64,000 nt of DNA from Paenibacillus tengchongensis. GTDB taxonomy: Bacteria > Bacillota > Bacilli > Paenibacillales > Paenibacillaceae. The notes beneath the pieces were generated by a model that ran no database searches, was not told the origin of the DNA, and worked only from the letters and a program-made list of their open reading frames with translations. A program made the position numbers and the translations under genes. Every line of letters starts with the position of its first letter. The stretch's first letter is position 1. Location: the NCBI RefSeq assembly GCF_008973665.1, contig NZ_WACP01000001.1, forward strand, positions 496,001 through 560,000, given 5' to 3'. This document shows, piece after piece, positions 25,028 to 33,170 of this stretch.

Positions 25028-25669
25028 TTATTTCGCTTGGTTCATGGCAATTCCGAGAATGTTGGAGCCGCTTTGCTCCATCACAGTCTTCAGCTTGCGG
25101 AGCGACTCACGCTTCGATTTGCCGTGTCTGGCAACAAGGATGACGCCGTCGGTGAGCGAAGCGAGAATGCGGGCGTCGCTGTAATCGACGGCCGGGGGCG
25201 TATCCAGCAGCACCAGATCGAAGCTTCCCTTCAACTCTGTCAGCAGCGCGGACATGCGGTCATTGCCGAGCAGGTCCGGCGGACTGATCTTTGTCATTCC
25301 GGCGGGGATAACGGCGAGGTTCGCCAGATTGCCGTATACGGCGATATCCTTGGCTTCCGCCTGCCCGCTGAGGTAGGCGGCCAGTCCGTGGCTGCCTTCC
25401 ACCTCGAATACGGTGTGCAGTCCGGGACGGCGCAGGTCGCAGTCCACAACGGCTACCTTTTTACCATCCTGTACGAAAGAGACTGCCAGGTTGGACAGCA
25501 CCGTGGTTTTTCCTGCGCCTTCCTCTGCGGAGGTGAAGAGCAGCACCTTGCCGCCTTCTCCTCCCAGGAGGCCAAGCTGGCGGATATACGTGCGGAGTGA
25601 ACGGAACGATTCCGAGATATGCGAAGCCGGATTCAGATCTGTAATCAAGCTTTTATTCAGCCGTAGCAT
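25028..25669 (-). CDS. CpsD/YwqD-type tyrosine kinase or P-loop ATPase
   Basis: 213 residues. It has the BY-kinase P-loops: Walker [11 protein letters not shown], Walker A' VVDCDLRRP and Walker B LVLLDTPP. In Firmicutes this cytoplasmic protein pairs with a YveK-like membrane modulator to regulate EPS assembly. Oddity: the protein ends at [11 protein letters not shown] with no C-terminal Tyr cluster, the autophosphorylation tail of classic BY-kinases. Start overlaps the modulator gene by 17 bp. Confidence 0.9.
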   Translation of the reverse strand: MLRLNKSLITDLNPASHISESFRSLRTYIRQLGLLGGEGGKVLLFTSAEEGAGKTTVLSNLAVSFVQDGKKVAVVDCDLRRPGLHTVFEVEGSHGLAAYLSGQAEAKDIAVYGNLANLAVIPAGMTKISPPDLLGNDRMSALLTELKGSFDLVLLDTPPAVDYSDARILASLTDGVILVARHGKSKRESLRKLKTVMEQSGSNILGIAMNQAK

Positions 25670-26393
25670 AAGCGCCCTCCCCTACTCTGGCATTGGCATT
25701 TGCCGCTTTGCCCAAATCGCGTTTGCGGATGACCGGAACGCTGGCGATCACCGGCAGCCCCAGATCGTGCAGCGCTTCTTTCTCGCTCCGCAGTGTGCCG
25801 CTTAAGGTTTCCATCAGCAGGATGATGCCTACGGCAGCCATCAATGAAACGACAAAGCTGATAATCAGGTTCATCGCTACTCCGCCGTTCACGGAAGCCG
25901 GCACATCGGCGGGATCAGCCGGAGTCAGCAGCGTGACGTTATCGAGCATCATCAGGGACGGCAGGGTGCGGATGAATTCCTGCGAAACCGCGTTTACGAT
26001 ATTGGCGGCATTGGCGTAGTTCGTATCCTGCACGCTCAGATTAATGACCTGGCTCTTCTCGCTTGTCTTAATCTGCAGTCTTCCGGCCAGCTGCTCTTCC
26101 GTCAGATTGAATTCCGGATGCTCCGCTACTACATTCTTCAGAATGGTGGGAGATTTCATGATTTCCTTGTAGCTCTCGATGAGGTTAAGGCTGAAGTTCA
26201 GGTTGTTGAGATTGTTGCTCTCGGGGACACTTGCGATGTTGTTGACAAGCAGTTGTCCGGAGGCGGAGTAGACGGGAACAACGAAGTTCTTGCTGACGTA
26301 GAAGGTGGTCAAGCAGGAGACTAACACAAATGCCACAATTAACCATAACTTCTTCTTGATGAGGTTAATGTAATCCAAAATCGTCTTTTCCAC
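25653..26393 (-). CDS. YveK/Wzz-type chain-length determinant, kinase modulator
   Basis: 246 residues from a GTG at 26393 with GGAAGGAGG six bases upstream; the longer frame is not used. Two membrane helices (about 17-37 and 175-197) flank an extracytoplasmic domain, the Wzz layout. The cytoplasmic tail would contact the CpsD-like kinase. It is the first gene of the EPS operon. Confidence 0.9.
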   Translation of the reverse strand: MEKTILDYINLIKKKLWLIVAFVLVSCLTTFYVSKNFVVPVYSASGQLLVNNIASVPESNNLNNLNFSLNLIESYKEIMKSPTILKNVVAEHPEFNLTEEQLAGRLQIKTSEKSQVINLSVQDTNYANAANIVNAVSQEFIRTLPSLMMLDNVTLLTPADPADVPASVNGGVAMNLIISFVVSLMAAVGIILLMETLSGTLRSEKEALHDLGLPVIASVPVIRKRDLGKAANANARVGEGAYATAE

Positions 26394-26554
26394 AGTAAAC
26401 CTCCTTCCGTAATCTTTGGGTTCTGAAAGCAATCATGAAAATTTCAGGTTTCTTGCTTTTATTCTATCAACCAGCAGGCTTTGCCACATGGCTCCTATAA
26501 TTACTTTCAGCTTCACTTTGGAGTAATTGGGTTTGGCTCATTGGAGGGGGCTCC

Positions 26555-26574
26555 ATGGTATACTTTAGTACCAT
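26555..26574. promoter_or_regulatory. Inverted repeat upstream of the EPS operon, candidate operator
   Basis: ATGGTATACT and AGTACCAT form a near-palindrome about 160 bp before the first EPS gene. A TAGAAT -10-like sequence lies closer to the gene with no good -35, which suits an activator-dependent promoter. The LuxR-type regulator next door is the obvious candidate ligand. This link is inference. Confidence 0.4.
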
Positions 26575-26597
26575 ACCGGAGCTGTAGAGGAGAACAC

Positions 26598-26626
26598 AAA
26601 AAGAACACGGACAATTGTCCGTGTTC
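26598..26626 (-). terminator. Intrinsic terminator of the kinase-regulator operon
   Basis: GAACACGGACAA pairs perfectly with TTGTCCGTGTTC, followed by TTTTT on the minus strand, 32 bp after the response-regulator stop. It insulates the two-component genes from the EPS operon. Confidence 0.92.
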
Positions 26627-26658
26627 CCGCGTTGCTCATATGTGATTTGCCGAAGTCT

Positions 26659-27294
26659 TTACTCGTATGACATCTCAAACTTGCTTAGTCCTACCGCATT
26701 GGCGTACAATGCCGCCTGCGTGCGGTCGGCCACCTGCAGCTTCGCCAAGATCTGGCTGACATGCTTCTTAACCGTAAATTCACTGATGAACAGGCGTGAG
26801 GCGATTTCCCTGTTGCAGGCACCCTGGCCCAGCTCGATCAGCACTTCCTTCTCTTTAGGTGTCAGTTCGTCGGTAGGACTGCTGCCGCCGATCCGCATCT
26901 TATCTTCCATCAAGCCGGGATCGTAGTATTTCCGCCCCTTATGCACAAGCTGGATCGCGAACAACAGCTCTTCGGGAAGGGCTTCTTTCAGCACATAGCC
27001 GTCCACCAGCACTTCTTCCGCCTTCAGGAAATCCTCCCGGCTCGCCGAAGAGGTAAGCAGAATGAATCTGCTGGAGAACCCGCGTGCACGCGCTGCTTTA
27101 ATGACATCAAGTCCCGATTCATCGGCAAGCTTCAGATCAATCAGCACAAGATCAGGCTGCGTCTCTTCGATGACCAGAAGCGCTTCTTGGCCATTCGTCG
27201 CTTCCCCCGCAAAATTCAGATCGGGCTGCATGGAAATAACCGCTGCGAGTCCTCTTCTCACCAAAGGGTGATCATCAACAATGACGATATTCAC
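26659..27294 (-). CDS. NarL/LuxR-family response regulator
   Basis: 211 residues from a GTG start with AGGAGG upstream. Receiver domain 1-120: acidic DD near residues 7-8, phospho-acceptor Asp in VLIDLKL (about 52), conserved Thr/Ser (LLTSSA) and Lys. C-terminal LuxR HTH about 145-205 (LTPKEKEVLIELGQGACNRE, FTVKKHV). It is co-transcribed with the kinase gene 23 bp upstream and lies just before the EPS operon, its most likely target. Confidence 0.92.
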   Translation of the reverse strand: MNIVIVDDHPLVRRGLAAVISMQPDLNFAGEATNGQEALLVIEETQPDLVLIDLKLADESGLDVIKAARARGFSSRFILLTSSASREDFLKAEEVLVDGYVLKEALPEELLFAIQLVHKGRKYYDPGLMEDKMRIGGSSPTDELTPKEKEVLIELGQGACNREIASRLFISEFTVKKHVSQILAKLQVADRTQAALYANAVGLSKFEMSYE

Positions 27295-27317
27295 TTGAAC
27301 GACCTCCTGCCTAAAGT

Positions 27318-28964
27318 TTATGCGTTTTTTAATTCAGCCACACCGACCGGTATCGTAATTAAAATTCTTGTGCCTGCATTCTCACTGCTCGACAACTGAA
27401 AATCTCCGCCCAACGATTGTGCCAGATACTGCATATTCTTCATGCCTAGTCCGCCGGAATGATCCTCGGATTCGGCCCAAAGCCGCTCGGTGTTAAAGCC
27501 GACGCCGTCATCGATAATCGACAGTCTGATCCATTTCGGTTTCAGTGACAATTCCACGTCTACCCGGCTTGCCGCACCATGACGGATGGCATTGCCCGTC
27601 GCTTCGGATATAATCCGGAACAACGCCTTGTGGTACGGGTACGGCAGACTGAAATCATCGCCCGTTATTTTGAGTTCAATTTCCACATCGTTCAGTCTGG
27701 ACAGACTTTTCAGATGCGATCTCACCATGCCCAGCCAGGTCGGACCGCCGCTTTTCTTGGAGCTGAGGCTGTAGATGGTAATCCGCAGCTCCTTGGCGAC
27801 CTTCGTCGCCGAATCGTGGATCAGCTCGATTTGTTCCTCCAGCTGGGTGTCGCTCATCTTGCGCCAGGTCTGCTTCAAGGAATGTGTGGCATAGACAATG
27901 CCGAAGAGGCTTTGCGATACGCTGTCGTGCATCTCGTCGGCAATCCGGTTCTGCTCATTGGTAATGATCAGCCGGTTCTCAATCACGCCCAGCTCATGAC
28001 GCTCCAAAATGATGGCACTGAGCTCGGACAGGAACATCAGCTGCTGAATGTACCATCTGCGTCCTTCAAGGCCTTCCGAGGCTTCCAGCTTCACACCGAT
28101 CATGCCGACAAAACGGGTGCTCATCCGCACCGGCATCAGTAGAAAATCGCCGATTCCCGGCAGGCTCTTGAACAGCGGCTCACGCTGCAGACGCCATTCC
28201 TGCTCATGCTTATCCAGTTCCGAGAAGAGGAAGCGTTCCTCTTCGTGCAGCCAGCCGGTCTGCCGGCTCTGTGGCGCAGGCTCTCCGCTCTTCTTGGCGA
28301 ACCAGAACAAAGCCTTATCAAGCTTCGTAAGCTTCACCACATAATCTGTAATCACCTGGCCAATGTTCATGAAGTCATGCTGGCTGGAATTCTCCACGAT
28401 ATGATACAGCGATTTGATATGTTCCATCGTGTCGTTGGTCCGTGCGTTTGCTTCATCCCGCTGCCGCTTCGCCCGATTAACCATTTGCATAACTATAACC
28501 GCAAGCAGCATAGCTAGAAACAGGTTGGCGTAATCTCCTGCAGCTTCTACAAAGGTTATGCCGGAATGATGAGGAAAAATGTTATTAAACAAGAAATAAA
28601 TCCCAATAGAACCGAGCAACAGGCCAACGTTGAAATACAGCGGCAGCGCGCCTGCTGCAATCAGCAGCGGGCTCAGCATATAAAAGCCGAACGGACTTTC
28701 ATGACCGCCTGTAAACCATGCCAGCGCAAAAATACCCGCCATCTCAAGACTTACAACCAACATCAGGACCCTTGGTTTATTCCGGAGCCTTCGGTAATAG
28801 AAGGTGCATATATAAGCGCATATAAATAACACAATAATCAGCAGTGATTTGGAAATTACAGAAGCTACGGTAGGGCCCACGAGGTACATGAGACATGTGA
28901 GGGACAAAGATAAGTATCGGTACAAGGCGATCCATTTGTCATCTGCGGTTGACTTGATTTTCAT
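27318..28964 (-). CDS. HisKA_3-type sensor histidine kinase
   Basis: 548 residues. About six membrane helices (15-190), then a GAF-like region (about 195-335), then the HisKA_3 dimerisation helix with the phospho-accepting His in RIADEMHDSVSQSLFG, and a HATPase domain (NAIRHG, DDGVGF, GGLGMKNM). It is cognate to the LuxR-type regulator. The membrane region has little extracellular sequence, suggesting an intramembrane or cytoplasmic signal. Confidence 0.92.
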   Translation of the reverse strand: MKIKSTADDKWIALYRYLSLSLTCLMYLVGPTVASVISKSLLIIVLFICAYICTFYYRRLRNKPRVLMLVVSLEMAGIFALAWFTGGHESPFGFYMLSPLLIAAGALPLYFNVGLLLGSIGIYFLFNNIFPHHSGITFVEAAGDYANLFLAMLLAVIVMQMVNRAKRQRDEANARTNDTMEHIKSLYHIVENSSQHDFMNIGQVITDYVVKLTKLDKALFWFAKKSGEPAPQSRQTGWLHEEERFLFSELDKHEQEWRLQREPLFKSLPGIGDFLLMPVRMSTRFVGMIGVKLEASEGLEGRRWYIQQLMFLSELSAIILERHELGVIENRLIITNEQNRIADEMHDSVSQSLFGIVYATHSLKQTWRKMSDTQLEEQIELIHDSATKVAKELRITIYSLSSKKSGGPTWLGMVRSHLKSLSRLNDVEIELKITGDDFSLPYPYHKALFRIISEATGNAIRHGAASRVDVELSLKPKWIRLSIIDDGVGFNTERLWAESEDHSGGLGMKNMQYLAQSLGGDFQLSSSENAGTRILITIPVGVAELKNA

Positions 28965-29025
28965 CCCACCACCCTATTCTCCAGGTTTTGGAAAATGCGA
29001 GTTCTTCTAAAGCTTTGTTAAAAGC

Positions 29026-29054
29026 ATCATACATGAGAAAAATCACAATAACAA
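29026..29054 (-). promoter_or_regulatory. Sigma-A promoter of the kinase-regulator operon
   Basis: TTGTTA (29049-29054) and TATGAT (29026-29031), 17 bp apart on the minus strand, lie about 60 bp before the kinase start. The DNA from 29055 to 29208 is AT-rich with no gene seen. Confidence 0.65.
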
Positions 29055-29208
29055 GTTTCCCTTTTTGCTGACAACGTTTTCATTGCAAATTAATAACAAT
29101 ATATCATTATTTCTTTTCAAATTTTCAGACATTTTCGCCCATTTTTCAGTGAGGATTAGGCGATATTCCTGCAGGAAAGTTCACAAAATTATCATCTGCA
29201 CACACAAA

Positions 29209-29232
29209 TAGCCTGTCTTCAACAAGACAGGC
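29209..29232 (-). terminator. Hairpin downstream of the Cys-rich small ORF
   Basis: AGCCTGTCTT and AAGACAGGCT form a perfect 10-bp stem with a 4-nt loop, followed by ATTTGTGTG on the minus strand. It may be a weak terminator. Confidence 0.55.
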
Positions 29233-29268
29233 TGCATGGCTGGTCTAGACCGCCATTAAAAACTCCCT

Positions 29269-29448
29269 TTAATCCGCCGGTTGCCGGTCCGGAACCGCTG
29301 CCGGCAGCTTGCGGGCATTACAGATACAGATTTGGTAACGCTGTTCGCCAACGATATGATACCCGGTGGACAGGATGCGGACGGCATGGTTCTTGTGAAT
29401 ATCCACCTGATGGAGACTGCGGCAAGTAATGCAGTAATACTCTCTCAT
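29269..29448 (-). CDS. 59-residue Cys-rich small protein, unknown
   Basis: Begins MREYYCITCRSLHQVDIH and ends VPDRQPAD. It contains a CxxC pair at the start and a CxC (QICICNARK) in the middle plus three His, a pattern that could bind zinc or another metal. GGAG lies about 12 bases before the ATG, a good sigma-A promoter (29508-29537) points at it, and a hairpin follows, so all parts of a small gene are present. No family recognised and no membrane segment. It is monocistronic between the EPS regulator operon and the AraC gene. Confidence 0.6.
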   Translation of the reverse strand: MREYYCITCRSLHQVDIHKNHAVRILSTGYHIVGEQRYQICICNARKLPAAVPDRQPAD

Positions 29449-29507
29449 GGTTTCATCTCCGGCTTGACATAGTCGAAAATCCCCAGAAAACTGTTAATAT
29501 TATCTAG

Positions 29508-29537
29508 ATCATAGCATTTCAATTTTATGAGTGTCAA
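29508..29537 (-). promoter_or_regulatory. Sigma-A promoter of the small Cys-rich ORF
   Basis: A perfect TTGACA -35 (29532-29537) and TATGAT -10 (29508-29513) with 18-bp spacing on the minus strand; the predicted start lies about 50-55 bp before the ATG. Confidence 0.75.
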
Positions 29538-29588
29538 CAAAAACTCTTATAATCCGACAAATATCTGCCGAGCGAACCCCTACGTGAA

Positions 29589-30440
29589 TCACAGACTGCT
29601 GCGGGAAATTTGGGGAGAAACGCCCATATACTTCTTATACAGCCGTGAAAAATAAAACGGGTCGCCATAGTGCAGCATGCCGGCAATCTCCTGGACCTGC
29701 AGGGAGGTATTCAGCAGCAGATGCTTCGCCTCGGCCATTTTGAGCCGGTGTATGTACTCATGCAGCGGATAGCCCGTGCTGCTCCGCACCTGCCGGCGCA
29801 GGGTGGACAGCGAGATATGGTGCTTGGCCGCAATCTGTGCCGGCTCCATTCTCCCGTACACGCAGGCCTGCAAGTCGGCCCGGAGCTGCCGCATGATACC
29901 GGATTGCGGACGTTCCTGCGTCCCGGTCTGGCGTGCGACCCCCAGCAGCATCCGTTCCAGCGTCAGGCAGGCCAAGTCTGCCTCTTCGGCATCGCCGCTA
30001 TCCATCAGCGACAGCACTTCCTCAAAGAACGTCTGCAATTTGTGCACAGCCACGTTCTGGAACACCGTCCCCCCTGCCAGAAGGCCCGCTTCCCGCCATT
30101 CCTCCACCCTCTTACCATTAAAGCTGATGTAATACTCATCCCAGAATCCGCCGGGTGACGGTCCAAAGTTGTAGCTGTACCCCGGCCGGAAGAAGAAGAG
30201 ACTGCCGGCCCGCACCTGCTGCTGCCGGCCGCCGCTCTCCAGGAAGCTGCCGGCGCCTGCGGTAATCAGCACCAACGCCCAGTGCTCGAAGTCCGCCTCG
30301 CTGCGGAACAATATTCTTCCGGGCAGATGCCCGGCCTGATGGATCGTGACCGATTTCAGCCGCAGCCTGGAGGCTTCCACCTTGGGATCGATGATCCGGA
30401 TGGGATAGGGACTGATCATATAATCCATGAGCTGGGGCAC
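29589..30440 (-). CDS. AraC-family transcription regulator
   Basis: 283 residues from a GTG preceded by GGAGGG. N-terminal cupin-like sensing domain (about 15-150) and C-terminal double HTH (about 180-280: HISLSTLRRQVR; YGDPFYFSRLYKKYMGVSP). The divergent GH20 gene starts 84 bp away and is the likely target, with a sugar ligand in the cupin. Confidence 0.92.
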   Translation of the reverse strand: MPQLMDYMISPYPIRIIDPKVEASRLRLKSVTIHQAGHLPGRILFRSEADFEHWALVLITAGAGSFLESGGRQQQVRAGSLFFFRPGYSYNFGPSPGGFWDEYYISFNGKRVEEWREAGLLAGGTVFQNVAVHKLQTFFEEVLSLMDSGDAEEADLACLTLERMLLGVARQTGTQERPQSGIMRQLRADLQACVYGRMEPAQIAAKHHISLSTLRRQVRSSTGYPLHEYIHRLKMAEAKHLLLNTSLQVQEIAGMLHYGDPFYFSRLYKKYMGVSPQISRSSL

Positions 30441-30523
30441 AGGTTCTATTCCCTCCTAGGTGCAGGAATGATATCTTGATAGCGAAGATGCCTATATTTT
30501 ACATGAAGAAGAGGTGTTCCGCT

Positions 30524-32455
30524 ATGTCTGATCCGATTAACTTGCCGCTGCTGCCCCGCCCCCGCGATCTGCAGCTGCTGAAGGGCCATTACCGTATCCC
30601 GGCAGGAGCCGCCATTTCGCTTGCCGGAGAAGAGAGCCGCTCCGCGCTGCCCGCCGTCCGCAGGCTTCAGCAGATTCTGGAGCAGAGCCTGCAGCTCCGG
30701 CTGCCGCTGTCGCTTGGCGAACACGGGGATAGCCGTGCTGCTTTCCGCTTCAGCTGTAACCGCCTACTGGCCATGCAGGCCTATGAAATCTCCGTCTCCG
30801 CTGAAGGTGTCGCGGTTACCTATAGTTCTCCGGAAGGGGCCTATTATGCCGTAGCCACCTTGAAGCAGTTATTGGAGCACTGCGGCAGAAGTCTGCCCGG
30901 CCTGCGCATTGTTGATGAACCTGATTTCGCCGCCCGCGGGCTGATGATCGACATCAGCCGCAACAAAATTCCGCAGCTGGCCACATTGTACCGGATTGTG
31001 GATCTCATGGCAGATCTTAAGCTGAACCAATTGCAGCTCTATATAGAAGGAACTCCGTTTGCCTACGAGTCTTTTCCCGCCGTCTGGGAGCTGGAAACCC
31101 CGATCACCGGTGAGGAAATCCTGCTGCTGGACGACTATTGCCGCGAACGCTATATTGACCTCGTCCCCAATCAGAACAGCTTCGGGCATATGGAGGGCTG
31201 GCTTACCCGTCCGGAATTTAACCATCTGGCCGAGATGCCCGGAGGCTTCATGCTGCCCGAAGGCATGTACGACAGCGACTTCCATCCGCAGGGCCTGGCC
31301 ATGCAGCCGGGCACGTTCCACACGGAGGACCCTGAAGTGCTCAAGCTGCTGGAAAGAATGTATGATGATCTCCTGCCCTATTTCACCTCCGGCTTATTCA
31401 ATGTGGGCTGCGATGAGACCTACGAACTGGGGATGGGTAAAAGCAAGGCGTCGGCCGATTCGACAGGCAAAGGCTCCCTCTATCTGTCCTTCCTGAAGAA
31501 GATTCAGGAGCTTGTGGAGCAGCGCGGCAAGACGATGCAATTCTGGGGGGACATCATTATTCAATATCCGGAGCTGATTCCGCAGCTGCCGAAGAACATG
31601 ATCGCCATGGAATGGGGCTACGGCGATGACCATCCCTTCGCCGAAGACACGGACAAATACCGGGAAGCCGGTATCCCGTTCTACATATGCCCGGGAACCA
31701 GCTCCTGGAATTCGCTGACCGGCCGCAGCGACAATATGCTCGGCAACCTGCGCAGCGCCGCCGTCCACGGCAAACGGAACGGGGCAGCCGGCTATCTTAT
31801 CACCGATTGGGGCGATCACGGTCACTGGCAGCAGCTGCCGGTCAGCTATCCCGGATTCGTCTACGGCGCCGCACTGGCCTGGCAGGTGGAGAACAATCTG
31901 GACACGGACCCCGTGGCCTACCTGAACACCTTCGTCTATCGTGACCGTTCGGGAAAGATCGGACAGCTGCTGCTGGATCTGGGCAATTACTACCGGCTGG
32001 AATCCGGCGCTTACCGCGCGAACGATACGGAATTGTCGATGCTGCTGCGCAGCCGTCTGGACAATTTCCGGCTGTCCGGCAAGCTGGCCGGGGCGCATCT
32101 GGACGCCTTGGATAGTTATATGGCGGGACTTGAAGCGGAGCTTGCCCTGCTGGAGCTGCACTCCGATGATGCGGAGCTGGTAATGGAGGAGCTGCGCAGT
32201 GGCATGCATTTCGTCAAGCATGCGGTCTCGCTGGCCCGGCTCAAACGGCTCCTGGAGCATGATGCCGGAGCACTTGATTCCGGTATGATCGAGCGGCAAA
32301 TTCATGATCTGGATCTGCTGCTGCATCATTACCGGGCGTGCTGGAGCCGGCGCAACCGTCCCGGCGGTCTTGAGCGGAGCACGGCGCAGCTGCTCCGGCT
32401 GCGCGGGGAATATACGGCGCTTGGGCAGAAGCTGAAGGAAAACGGCACCGTTTAG
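30524..32455 (+). CDS. GH20 beta-N-acetylhexosaminidase-like enzyme
   Basis: 643 residues from ATG 30524, chosen for AGAGGTG seven bases upstream over an in-frame ATG at 30476 lacking one. N-terminal alpha/beta domain (about 20-130) with AYEISVSAEG and SPEGAYYAV, then the GH20 barrel. FNVGCDETYE holds the adjacent Asp-Glu pair (Asp297-Glu298) that acts in substrate-assisted catalysis. No signal peptide is visible, so it should act in the cytoplasm on imported oligosaccharides. The C-terminal 150 residues are helical and unlike standard GH20. Confidence 0.85.
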   Translation: MSDPINLPLLPRPRDLQLLKGHYRIPAGAAISLAGEESRSALPAVRRLQQILEQSLQLRLPLSLGEHGDSRAAFRFSCNRLLAMQAYEISVSAEGVAVTYSSPEGAYYAVATLKQLLEHCGRSLPGLRIVDEPDFAARGLMIDISRNKIPQLATLYRIVDLMADLKLNQLQLYIEGTPFAYESFPAVWELETPITGEEILLLDDYCRERYIDLVPNQNSFGHMEGWLTRPEFNHLAEMPGGFMLPEGMYDSDFHPQGLAMQPGTFHTEDPEVLKLLERMYDDLLPYFTSGLFNVGCDETYELGMGKSKASADSTGKGSLYLSFLKKIQELVEQRGKTMQFWGDIIIQYPELIPQLPKNMIAMEWGYGDDHPFAEDTDKYREAGIPFYICPGTSSWNSLTGRSDNMLGNLRSAAVHGKRNGAAGYLITDWGDHGHWQQLPVSYPGFVYGAALAWQVENNLDTDPVAYLNTFVYRDRSGKIGQLLLDLGNYYRLESGAYRANDTELSMLLRSRLDNFRLSGKLAGAHLDALDSYMAGLEAELALLELHSDDAELVMEELRSGMHFVKHAVSLARLKRLLEHDAGALDSGMIERQIHDLDLLLHHYRACWSRRNRPGGLERSTAQLLRLRGEYTALGQKLKENGTV

Positions 32456-32550
32456 CGAATGAAATAACTGAGAAAGCCTCCCTTTTTTCCGAATGCGTTA
32501 AGATAGTAATATTACCGGGAAATGGGGGGGCGCCTTATTAAGGAGGACGT

Positions 32551-32766
32551 ATGAGCATACAATATAACACCAATAAAGATATTCCCTGTGAGCAGCTTCA
32601 TGCATTATTTAAGGCGGTGGGCTGGTCGGACGGGACGGAAACTTCACATTTCCCGGATTCCGAATGGCTGGTTGGGACCACAACAAAGATTTCACGGTAT
32701 TATGAAAAGCTTGGATTTAGCCCGGTTGATGAAGTTTATTTACGCATACCTTCAAAATGGTTTTAA
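32551..32766 (+). pseudogene. Internally deleted GNAT acetyltransferase
   Basis: 71 residues with an AAGGAGG site. The N-terminal part (NKDIPCEQLHALFKAVGW) and C-terminal part (RYYEKLGFSPVDEVYLR) both match the ends of a GNAT domain of about 140 residues. They are joined near TETS/HFPDSEW with the acetyl-CoA-binding middle missing. The reading frame is kept, so a stable short product cannot be excluded, but acetyltransferase activity is not expected. Confidence 0.7.
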
Positions 32767-32777
32767 TCAAATGCCCT

Positions 32778-33068
32778 TCATTCCAGCCTTTTCCGCCGCA
32801 CCTCTTCATACTGGTTCTCCAGCATTTCACGTTCCCGGAGCTCCTGCTGCTCCTTTCCCGCGCCTGCTTCCAGGCTTTCCTCATCCTCATATATCGTCCA
32901 TATCTCTGTAAACAGGTAGTCCTTTAGTTCGACCAGCATGCCATCCGCCCTCCCCCCGTTCCAGAACAAGCCGCGGGTTGTCCGCAGCACCGTCCGCCCA
33001 TCGGGCGTAGAGGCTTTCTGGCCGATCCGGATCGCATGCAGCATCTGTCCGGTGGTGTACCAGTCCAT
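32778..33068 (-). CDS. Small protein of unknown function
   Basis: 96 residues; ATG with TAGGAGGG six bases upstream, so it is almost certainly translated. The first 60 residues look like a small beta-rich domain (MDWYTTGQMLHAIRIG...VLRTTRGLFW...IWTIYEDEE), the last 30 a charged helix rich in Glu/Arg. The alternation of Trp and Gly is loosely like phage-type DUF2829 proteins, but I would not assign it. It is divergent from the isoprenoid-fold gene with a 100-bp shared promoter region. Confidence 0.65.
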   Translation of the reverse strand: MDWYTTGQMLHAIRIGQKASTPDGRTVLRTTRGLFWNGGRADGMLVELKDYLFTEIWTIYEDEESLEAGAGKEQQELREREMLENQYEEVRRKRLE

Positions 33069-33089
33069 GCCGTTCCCTCCTAAATTTCA

Positions 33090-33119
33090 TTGTAATTCTG
33101 CCAAAAGCGAGGCTATAAT
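33090..33119 (+). promoter_or_regulatory. Promoter of the isoprenoid-fold/NHLP unit
   Basis: A perfect TATAAT -10 (33114-33119) and a TTGTAA -35 (33090-33095) with 18-bp spacing. A short leader of about 45 nt precedes the ATG at 33171. Confidence 0.65.
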
Positions 33120-33170
33120 CAGTGTATGGAATCATCCATATTTTTACTATTATTGACAGGGGATATCTTT

